Positions 48,301 to 60,300 of a stretch of 64,000 nt of DNA are shown one piece after another; position 1 is the first letter of the stretch, and every line of letters starts with the position of its first letter. Source of the stretch: Cyclina sinensis (Eukaryota > Mollusca > Bivalvia > Venerida > Veneridae); the NCBI GenBank assembly GCA_012932295.1, contig JAAONU010000002.1, positions 16,529,388 through 16,593,387 of the forward strand. Direction: 5' to 3'. Under the pieces are notes generated by a model, which saw nothing but the letters and a program-made list of their open reading frames with translations, did not search any database and was not told where the DNA came from. A program made the translations under genes and the position numbers.

Positions 48301-51300
48301 TAGAGACGGTTATAGCTTATAGAAATTTAAACAAATTAAGGGCTAGGGAGCGCTAGCGAACGAATCACTTCATTCGTTAATAGTTCACTTCGCCTCTTCG
48401 ATTCAACAATCAGGGAATTTCAAATTTCGGACTAATATATCTAGGTATTTGTGGGATATTTCAGTATTTGAAAAAGTGAAAACATTTATAGACTTTTAAG
48501 TGTGTCAGTCCTGCTCCGTTCCGCCTACCATACGAGGACTTATTGACCTTTACACGATTCTAAGTATGGGAGATAGCGGGGTTGCGATTTTGTACAGAAG
48601 TAGTGTAACATTAGCTCATAGACGGGTAATATTATGAGCCAAAAAATTTAAATCATATGCAACTTATGTTAAAAGTATTTCAAAGAACATTTTAAACGTA
48701 TTTCAATACCCCCGAAGGAGGGCATATAGTTTTTTTAACTGTCCGTCTGTCAGTCCGTCAGTTCGTCCACCAGTCCGTCCCTCTTCCGTCCGGTTTACTT
48801 CATACTTGAACACCACACCCCTTTGAACAAGACCTTCCCAATGACTATTTGTTTGACCTTGACGCCTGAATGGCTTTGAACTCAAAGGCCAAATTGTCAA
48901 ACAACTTAAACATTGCCCATAATGTTCTTAATAATAAAAGGATGCAATTCATACTTTTAACCAACACCCCTTTGGAAAAGTCCTTTACACTGACATATGA
49001 CCTTGACACCTGAACAACATTGACTTTAAAGGTCCATTTGTCAAAAAACAACTAAATCTTGGCCATAACTCCCTTATTTCTAAACAGTTTTAGTACACGT
49101 TTGCACACAACAACCTTTTGGGACAAATCTTTCAAATGCATATTTTAACCTTGACCCATACATGATCTAGACCGTGAGATCAAATAATAGAATTATCTTT
49201 TGAAGGACATACAATTTATCTTTATCTGGCCGCATGTCTTTTTAAATTGTCCCCTAAATAACCTTGAGTTTGTGGTCAAAATTTTTATTTTAATTATCTT
49301 AAATTCATCTTCATCTGGTCAAAGGTCAACGCGCCACTTCGGTGGAATTGTCATTTTTCAGTGACAGTTCATGTTGAAATTTACTTAAAGGTGTTCCTAT
49401 TCGGATGAATTCAGTTTAAAAGAAAAGGTAGGCCAAATAAAATGAAAATCCCTAATTGATAATTCCATAAATAATTTTACACATATTTTTCATTTGTTTA
49501 CACTGTATATTAAACAGTTTACAATTGTGCACAATATATAAAGAAGATACTTTGTTCACATCTGACAAAAATGCAAAGGCATTTAAAAAGGATAGTATAA
49601 AGTTTAAATTAACAAAGCGACAGTTAGACCTCTTGTATAAGTTAATATCTTGCAATAATGATAAGGTAGTTTAAAGAATTATCAGAAAAAAAGAATATAC
49701 ATGTAATTTACATTTTTTACATTTTTTATTTGTTTTTAAATACAAGTTAGCTATGAAATATGCATGGGATGTAGAAGATGAGTTCTTTGATAAAATATGA
49801 TTGCAGTGTTAGAACAAAGATCAATTTACACTAAAGACAGGTCATAACTTTTCAAATAACAATAACGAGGTTTTTTACATCTTTGAAATAAAAGCTGCAA
49901 TCAACTCTAGTCTGATTCACCACAGTAAACCTTACTAGTGAATAATTTAGTGCTTAAATATTTGTATAGTGATGTATCTGAGAAGCTGATATATGTGTCA
50001 AATTATTCTGTCCGCTTTAACAATGTCCTTGGCCTGTATGAAACACGTGGTTGTAAAACCGTACTTTGTGTATACACAGTTTTTTTACCATGAATATAAA
50101 TACGATCAACGGAAAGCAGATAAGAGAAAGCACATTGAATTTTATTTCACTGGCCAGGAAGGAGGAAACCTTTGCTTTCGCTTTCTTTTTTTTTTCTTTT
50201 TTTTTTACTTTGTGTTCCTTTCATGTTAAACACCAAAATCGACTAATCCTAAGCTGTTGAGACATACACGTTTGTGAGTCGGCCCCGTTCAATCATGAAG
50301 ACCCCGATCACTCACATGATGTGAAAGGCTCATTTATTCATGCCTTTATGACGGAACCAACCGGATATATTTCTGTGACAGTTCTCATTTAAAATTTCTC
50401 TTTGACGGGCCTTTTCAACTTACGTTGCTGTGAAATGTTCATCCATCCGTGTTTCTGTGAAAGGTCCATCCGCTTGTTTTCAGTAGACAGGCCCAGCAGC
50501 TCGCGTTTCTGTAAATTGCCATACACTTATGACCTTGAAAAAGCCCAATCCATTTATGGTCTTGTAAAAGGGTTATCCATTTATGATCCTGGGAAAAGCT
50601 AGTCAGCTCGAGTTTCTGTGTTGGGCTTATTGTTCTTGTGATATATACATTACTTAGGCTTTCATGAAATGCAGATAAATATTGAATCATGTTTCTGTGG
50701 AGGACCATTCTACTCAGAGTCGCGATCTGTGAAATGTCAGTCCTGTTTAGGCTACGTTTTCATGAGTTCAGTTCCCTCACATTTCTATAGTTTTTTTATT
50801 ATGTACCGTACAAAGATTGCGAAATGCAATGGCCTGTCTAAATGATAACTTCTTCTGAATAGGTACCAATGGTACACAAGTGGGACGCCAGGGGTTGTAA
50901 GCAACAATGTAGAATGGGATGGTGACGGTACAGTTGCCTCACAGGATGACGAGTGGTGGTTTAGCGATCAAGACAGGCTATTGTCCTACCCTAGAATTGT
51001 TTACAAGACGGACGGTAAGTCGTTCTTGTATATCCTTCGATAAACAAAAGTCAGTTGAAAGCGTAAAGTTATACTTATTATTGTGATAAACAATTTCGGA
51101 CGAAAATGAAATTAGACTGTTAAACTGTTTAAGGAAATATTTGCCTTGACCTCTGTTTTGTCTACCTGACTGTCATCTGACTGAAATAATTTAACGGCAA
51201 ATATACCTCTTTTGTAAAAGGCTTGTTTCTTGTCTTACAGGTGTTTTATATGGCTGGAGCCGGGTAACATCGATGACGAAACTTCCGTTTGTGTGCGAAA

Positions 51301-54300
51301 TATCTCGGGTAGAAGCTTACAGGATAGCACAGGATGACAGAGATTTCAGTATGATGTAGTTAATTTTAAGATAATGACTTAAATCAGCAAATATACTAAT
51401 TAGAGTTGTATCGTAACAGTTGTGTTAAAATATAAAACAGAAATGTTGGAACTTTAAACTGTAAAAAAAATATTAGCCCTTTTTTACATGTACCCTGTTT
51501 GCAACATTTAAAGATTTTAGTGTCGCGGGGGTAGGGGGACAGACAATAAGCGGGACGTCAATGAAGCGAGCAGATCTTTCTGTGTACTAGGATAAGTACC
51601 ATAGCACACGGGACATGTATTGCTAAGAAACAGCACTCACTATTTGAATTGAATTTTCCTTGTACAATTTGGTTCTTACAACAGGAATCATGAAATAAAA
51701 TCAGTTTGTATTTCTATATGTCTCTACAGCTTATGGCACAAACTTTACCGATGAAACATCCGCTCCCAGGGGACCTAGGTTTGTCATTCAGCCCGAAAAT
51801 CTCGTGATTGTGGAAGAAGACACGAGGAACGACATGGAAGATGAAACTTTCACTGTTGCACTGGAGTGCATGGCAGACGGAAATCCTATGCCCACATACA
51901 CCATCAAACACACTTACAATAACGGGACTATTGTAGATATAACGCCGGAAATAGACGAACGTTACACCATTTCCGGTGGACGGTGAGCACGTTTTATTTT
52001 TCCGTCGTTAAAAACTTTATGGACAAACAAGCTACAATTCTTTTAAATGTTGTCATTTGGACCACCCAGTATCAATTTTTATTACTGAGATTTTTTTGAA
52101 TGTCTATTTGAATGTTCCTCTTTACTTACTTTACTTAAGTTTACTCCACTTAACAATCCTTCAAGTTATGTAAAAATGTAACTGGACGGCAGACGGAAAG
52201 CAAGAACACATAATAGAAACGACGAAAAGTGTCTGCTTTTTTACCCATAACACTGTGTCTCTGTTTTCTTTAAGGCTTGTTATAGCAAATCCGAAAGAAA
52301 CCAAGGATACTGGAATCTATCAGTGTGTTGCAACAAATACATACGGTACAATCTACAGTGAAGTAGCCAATCTCACGTTTGGAGGTAATCATGTATTTAA
52401 AGACTTCTGTTCATGTGAGATTAAGTGTGATTTTACACAGGTTTTCAAACACAGAGCAGTACTAAATAAGTACAAAATTTTTCACGTACAGTATCATATA
52501 AAATAAATCAATTGTGCTTTTACTCACAGTGCACTCACAGTGCAATAAAAGATACGTACAAGACTTTTTTCACACAGTGCAGTATCAAATGAGTACATGT
52601 ACAAGGTTTTTTTCACAAACAGAGCAATATCAGTTGAGTGCAAGATTTTTCACGCAAACAGCAATATAAAATGAGTACACGTGTTTTCACACACAGTGCA
52701 ATATAAGATGAGTACACTTCCTTTCACACACATTGTAATTTAAGGCTTATGACGCTATCAGATTTTACAGTTAAAGCCATTTCAGTTTACACTAAATGTT
52801 ATCTATTTCGTCTTTTTTCACAAAAAGTCAGTTGATTTTGACATTTTGAGAATATTTCCTCTATACTTGTTGTAACATACAAACTTTCACTGCATAGACA
52901 GAATAACAAAGTTAAGAGTTATATTGATGTTAGAATTTTTTATTCGGGAATTAGTTTTGCGTAAAACTGGTTCTTAACCACTTTCTCCTTCCTCTTCTAG
53001 CTTTGGAGCACTTCAGTAACGTCCAGAGAGCACCTGTTATAGCCCAGGCATACCAGAGTGCAGCAATTAGAATGTTCACCACCTCCGCACAAACCGGGTA
53101 AAACTTTTTAAAAGCGTATTGCCAAGTTTCTATAAAAAATCAAATGTATCAAGAAAGGTGAAAGCACAAAATATTACACATGACTTTGTTATCCGACCCG
53201 GCGTTTTTTGAGTAAAACATTTTATGTACCACGTCTCAGTGAACAATGTTAATGAAAAGCTATCTATAATTTTTTTTTATTTTCCCCATGAGACACTGAC
53301 TGCATCTTGAGGTAAGACTATTGAGAAAGTTTACACTTTTTGTGTTACATTCTTTTTTACAAATTAGTACGGAAACAACTAAAACAGCAACAATGACAAC
53401 ACACACACACACACACACAAACAAATTATTTTAAAAACAACACATTTTTTAAATATACTTCAGCGATTTCATACCAGTGGTATCGAGGTCAAATAGCAGA
53501 TTTTGTACGTCCGGATCTCAATCCACATACCTTCATCTCAAGTAACGGGAAGCTGTACTTCTCGGAGGTAACGAGAAATGACGAGGCTGATTACCGGTGT
53601 ATCGTGAAACTAACACCAGGCTCAGACAAAATGAGTACTGTACAACCGCCTAGTCGAATTAGCCTACCCATACCCCTAGAGATCACAAATTCAGGTTATT
53701 TCTATAGTATTTACATTTGGTAATTTTTAGCGTAAAACCTGTTAAGATCTTTTTAGAATAATTGCCAAAACAAATCGAATCAGTCAAAGAAAAAAAAAAC
53801 TAGAAAATTACGTTAGATAAACATAAACACCCTTGAAAGAGATATCGGATTGTGAGAATTGTTTCATATGAAGTTTTCTTTTTATAGATTTGACTGTAAA
53901 TTTTCTCTCATAGTTCCGGCGACCTGGGGACCTGAAATAGCTGACGGATTTATTGCTTCTTTTCCCACTCAGCCATTACGTGGGAATACCGTGAAACTAG
54001 AGTGTCTTGCCTATGGCACGTATGTTATTTCATCGTGATAAATAGTTTGCAGATCTGTTAATCAAAGTACATTTATGCTTATTCTCTTATATGACGAATT
54101 AGGCCTTTGCTTCCTCAGTTCTAGGCAGTGCTAAAAGGCTTGTAGGGCTATTTCTCTAAGTCTTCGCGGTATTTTTTATGTATTAAAAAACAAGAGATAA
54201 TTTATGACAGTTTAATTTCTTTAAAGTGTCTGCTGTAAAAGGTTGATCCAATGTTTTAGAACCTGACAATAGTCTTTAATTTCATTTTTTAAGTACGGTG

Positions 54301-57300
54301 CAGAAAGTGTCCTATCTGATATTGTTTGTATGTTCAGGTTGCCATTAACCTATTCCTGGTCAAGAAAGGACTATCCGCTTCCCACTTCATCCACACAAAG
54401 TGACCATAATAGAATCCTGGAGATACGAGATGTCCAGCTGGAGGACGCGGGCACTTACTACTGCACGGTTGCCAGGGATACCGGGGCACAGGTCCAAGCT
54501 GTGCACCATCTGATCATTGAAGGTGAGTTCAAGAGTTTGATAACTTGAAGTGATTACATAACATTTAACTGACTGTGGCACAATATACAGTTACAAGCAC
54601 ATTGCCGGATTAGTGGTCATGTTGTAACGTACAGTACTTATAATGCATTTGTCGTGAGTGCGGTTTCCTGCTCTTTCAGTAACACGACGTTTTAGCTCTA
54701 ACTTTCTTTCGGATTAGACATTAAACTGACGTCCCATATATGCTTCACACTGAGCATGCACGAGAACCCAGAGTGTCACGGAACTGGATGTTTTAAGTGT
54801 CTTACACTGTTTCTCACAACCTTTGCAGACGCGTCCGGTCGTTGGCCATTTGGGAAACCAGTACCCCTGAAAAGATAAGCTCAAATAGATTGATGCAAGC
54901 AACTTATAGACAAAATCCTAAAATGTGTTTCAATTACGCCTGAAAAGAGACAAGGGTTTTCACTTAATCAGACACGGATTGTACTTAATTTCAAATTGAA
55001 AGAAATTCATTTAATTGCGTTTTGTGTCTTGTTACATTTTTTGTACGAGTTATTAAAATCATCTTTATAAGAATGAAACCGCACTGGTTCCGGAAATGGC
55101 AGTTTATGACACAATGAAATAAAATAATGACATGTGTAAAATGCATATTCTTTTACGTTAATCGGCTTTCAGATGAAATAAACAACATATGTCCAGCATG
55201 TAAAATATCTAACATGCACTGAAATATACCGTCAAAGTTATGGAAGGGGATATCCACCACTGTATGTCTACTGCTAAATTACAATTTTATGTAATTTACT
55301 TTCATATGCGTCCTACTTATTGACAACTTCAATAAAGTTGCATATATTCTAATTATAAGTAATTTGTTTTTCATATTTCCTATTGCTATTGTTACAATTC
55401 ATTCCCATATTCAAATAACTCTTATTTGCACATTTAGAGTCCGTGGTTTAACATTTCTTGTACCGTTGTGATCTTGAAATGTTTATCTGTAAAATTATAG
55501 ACTGAAAACTATGTATTTGTAAATTCATTTGACTTTGTTGCTATTGAATGTGACATGTAGTTAACAACTACTTAAGTCTTTTATGTTTCTTAATTTGAAT
55601 GTATCGGCTTTTTATTCAACATCATTCTTGTTTGCTGCCACATGGCTGTTGTTTAAATTTAATATTCCAGAAGGTAATCATTAACAACATGAACGATAGA
55701 AAAATATGTTTAAACTTCAGAAAAAGAGGTATTTAAACATGATGCATAAACTTAGTATAATCGTCAATCGGTTGTTAAAAGCATCATGTTAAGGGAACCA
55801 GTAAAGAATTTAAGATTCTAGCGCAAATTATTATACACGGGAGATAACTGTAGAAGAACAAATTTGACCTTCGGCGTTTTCCGTGGTTTTACGGTGAAAT
55901 AGTAATTACTTGCCCGTCGTGTATTTTGGATGAAATGCTAAATAATGGCGAAATAAGTGAATAAGTAAATGTTTCTTTTTCAGTGGTAAAATTCTCCCAT
56001 CTACACATAAGTACAAGTTTTGACCTGAGGTCATTTATAATTTATATTGTCAATTGAAATTCTCGGAAAAGTGGGTCAAATAATGAAGATTAAAGGTAGA
56101 AATCTGGTTATTTGTTTATATTATAGCTTTCCTAACAGATTCACGGACACAGGCCACGTCTCACATCATTTTTAAACATCTATGAAAATACTATATAAAT
56201 GTATAATAGGATTATATTAAAACAATGTGGTCTGTGGACCGATTAGGTTTGAGAAAACTTTTCCATTTTTCTGGGCAAATCACCCTTTCTTAACGGAATG
56301 AAGGACAAATATAAAGAAAATATAAATTATGCATAGCGTCTATATGACTGAGAGTATTGTTGAAGTACATAAGTAGACAAAATAAACCTAAGGGTTCTCA
56401 CGGGAATTGAACCCCAACCGCTTTCATGAAGCCCCAACACTGTTGGCAACAACAAGGTTGTTGGAAGTGGCCTAAACCACTACATTGTAGCAGGGTCTTT
56501 AAAACATGTAAAAGAGACACTGATTGTAGATAAATATGTCTATAAGTTAAAGACACCATTTGAGTAGTCAAAATGTCAATCGGAACTGGTTAAATGACTT
56601 AACTCTGAGATGAATTTATAAAAACAGGAGTCTTTTTCATTTTCTAGTATTTTTTCAGCTAATTGGAAAATATGTGTCATGAAAATGTTTTAAATGTCAT
56701 TTTGTATGTTTTATGATTAAGCTTTGTTTTTGAGTGAACATTAAAATGAGTGATTTTATCAAAAATGCTTAAGTGTGTAGAACTGTTCAGAACTGTTCCT
56801 TAAGAGGGAAGATAACCTGTATGAGGCTGGGTAGCTCAGACAGTAGATCAGCGGAACAGTATTCCAAGTGTATGGAGTTTGAGTGCTGGTGGGCTGCACA
56901 GTCTAATATACTGAAAATTGTAGCATTATATATATTCTTGAGAAATTATTTATCAAAATTTGGAAAAAGTGCGATTTTTTTTTCAACTGGGAACGTGCCT
57001 TTATAGCATGCAAAAAAAATGAATAACAAAGTTTTCAGCTTGTACTTAATATGGTCAACTTGTACCTCAGTGACTTTTTGAAATGGTCAACTCTTACCTT
57101 GTTACTTTTTTTATTGATGAAATAAATACAGAAAGCCAAATTTATGATTAATGTAGCTGACAGATTATTTGCATTGGTCAGCTAATGCTCTTGCTACATT
57201 TAGTTTTATAGAATACAAAAAGAGAAAATTATTGTTACGAGTTTACTAACGTACGTGATGACGACGGAAATAATAGTCGGTCAGTGAAAATGTAGGTGCC

Positions 57301-60300
57301 TGGAGTACTTATGTCGGGAGGAAAGTGCAAATTTCTCAACGAAATAAACTTCTGAAAAAGCAATTGTTGTATTGCCCGTCTTGGATTGCACTAGTTTGCC
57401 TGGTATTTTTTAGTCAATACACCGTTCATGATTAACCTTTTTACGGAAATTGCCGAAAAAAATGGTTCCCAGCGTTATATGAATACATGTTACAGATGCA
57501 TTCGGTTAGTTTCATGTTTGCTATTGCTTTTTGCTAACTGCTATCTTTAAGTGAATACGAAAATTTGTTTTAATACATTAATAAGCATTACACATAACTG
57601 AGTGCAAAACATAGAGTCCAGGCTGAATCGTGTACTTTAAAAGTCTTCTGAAACAAACATTCAACGTCGAAATTACCGAAAGCAAATAATAGATGTTTAA
57701 AAGCTTATGTGTGTATTAAACGATATATAGTCACAAAGAACCACGTCAAAAGTAGTAAGAACTTATAAGCATCAACATTTCAAGGTTATACACAATCGAA
57801 TAACAACCGAATATGCACTTTCCTTTTACATTAAAAATTGTATGATTTACATACATCGAGTTGCAAAAGCTGCAAGATATTTGCAACAAGCAGAGGAAAT
57901 AAACTCAAAGGCACGGGGAAATGCAGATTACAATAACGAATTTAACAAAGCAATATGCAATTGTCATACAGCAGTATGCATACACTGGCGGATATCCCCT
58001 TCCATACAAAGTGCACATTCCGGTGTATATAATATACAAAAGTCAATAAGATCATGTGGTCTCGCATTCTCTATTTTACTGCCTCTTTTTACAGCACGAC
58101 CTTACTTTCGGTTCCCCCTACCGGACCAGCATGCTGATATAGGAAGTCAGCTGACCTGGCGTTGTGAGGCCAAGGCGATTCCACTCGGTATATACTTGTG
58201 GTATAAGGACGGTGTCCATTTAAACTCTGTGCAAGGTGATACGGAAATATCAAGAAATGTTCTAACAATAAAGGTACAACCATCTGCCTTATGTGAAATT
58301 GGCTTCTCTATAGAGCAGCCTTTAGGTTACATGTACACATTTAGAAGCATGTAGTAAAGCCCACAGTCTACCCAAATGAGCTGTGTTTTTAGAACTTGGA
58401 AAAATAAATAAAATGGCCTGCCCTGACTATCCTCGAAAATTAGCAGCTCTCTTTTTAAGAATGCCAGAAATGATCCTAATCTGAAAATTATTTACGATAT
58501 TTCATATTCAGTCCTTATTTTATTTTGGTGCGGAAGATGGAAGGTTGGAGTCCCGCCAGGGGCTATGTCTGTGAAAGAACTGTTACCAGTTGCCTGTCAA
58601 CATGTCGCATGAAGTTGGTTATAAATGCGTTCATTAAAATATGTTATCATAAGGAGGTAGTAGGGATTACATTATAATAAACATACACATTACTTTAAAG
58701 GGACTTACTCACAAAATTTAGTTTTAAAATGTTTTTATTTAAAATAGAAGAATACCCCTAAATATTCTATGAAGACAAACAACATAATTTTATGCTTCCA
58801 TACATTTTGAAAGCTAAAGAAAAAAAGAATTTGGTTTGAACATAATTCGAACCCATGCCCTGAAGTCAATAAAAATGAGTAGTGATCTCATTGAGCTACT
58901 GTGGCATATTCTTTAGATATGTCAAAATTAATTAATAAAAACAAAGTATCTACCCCGTGACTAACGCGGCATATTTTCAACCGATAAAAGCCTGAAAGAC
59001 TTCGTATTATAATGTTTCGGTAACAAGAACTGAAACCGTAACTTAGTTTAGATATGTTCTTTACAACTACAACCAGAATTTTTACATGTATGACAATTTT
59101 CTTTTTTCTGCGTCATCGACCCATCTGTAAGGCAGTCGCTTTAATTTACTTAGTCGGGTTCTCTTCCGCAAGTCAAATGAGAAAAAGACGAATGGGAGAC
59201 CAGTCTAATCTTTACTTGATATATTACATGTAATATATCGTTATTATTTGTATGAACACAAGTTTGCGAACAACTTAAAAAATATATGATCACCATTTCT
59301 TGTAGAATTTATGGGCATGCTCTGAAACGCAAATAAACATGTAAGATTTATTGCTACAATGACTAGAACAATGATTATATTTTCTTTCAATGACTGTTAA
59401 CTAGTTTACACTGTCTGATAATATATTTAGTTCGTGTCACTTAAGATGTTGTAAAACTATATTATATTAGCATACAATGAGCCGTGTATGATATTTTGAG
59501 ACTTGTTTGGCTTTGCTTTATCAAAGAGCAAGCGTTGTTTGTGTACATGGAATAAGGTGTATAACTGATACGGTTCCTGCTGCCAAAAATAACCTTTGTT
59601 TGATTCCGTATTCTGTTGCAGTGACCTCTCATTATAATAAGTTTGAATTTACACGCATAGTAATTATTGAATCAGATGTGTTTTTTTCGCATATTCCTTA
59701 ACATGAAAATGCGACATTTTTATTGAATTAAAATTGTAAATGTTTGTTAATTCTGTATTTGATCATTCTTTAAGTTTTAAGAAAAAAAAAAGTATTCTTT
59801 TATGATTCCTAGGTATAAAATTGGCGAAATTAAGACAACCTTAGATTTAAAAAGGTAAGCAGACAAAGTTATAAATGTTATGGTTTATATTATATGTTTA
59901 ATGTAAGAAATTCTAGGAGGAATATCATTATAATATTTGTTATCAGATTGTTATATATTTCCTTTTATTTTTATAATATTTTCACAATTTTAGAATGTGA
60001 AGTCAGAACATTCTGGGATGTATCAATGTGTCGCCCTTAACACTCACGGGTACTCGTTTAGTTCCGCACAGTTACGTGTCCTAGGTAACTTAAAAACGTT
60101 TCATTAATCTGATCTAAAGTTTTATTATAGATTAAACTCAGTCGCGCAGTCCTTTCTTTTCTTTATTTCTTTAAGTTATTCAGAATAATATCTTAAAGTC
60201 ACCAAAGGCCTTCCTCAAAGGATGGAAAAATATAATGACATTTGTTATTCGCCTTTTCTTCTTTTTTACATGTATATAAAGTCATAAAAACAAAAAAATT

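Larger units (their letters stand above)
46468..50862. other. Large contactin intron
   Basis: About 4.4 kb. It contains a satellite-bearing element at 48705-49345 and a degenerate repeat at 50280-50770. Two consecutive open frames (47656-47967 and 47961-48224) have no recognisable domain and are not called as genes. Confidence 0.6.
54523..58094. other. Contactin intron with SINE fragments
   Basis: About 3.6 kb. Two tRNA-like SINE heads (56394-56495 on the minus strand and 56825-56893 on the plus strand). No exon fits between Ig3 and Ig4. Confidence 0.6.
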
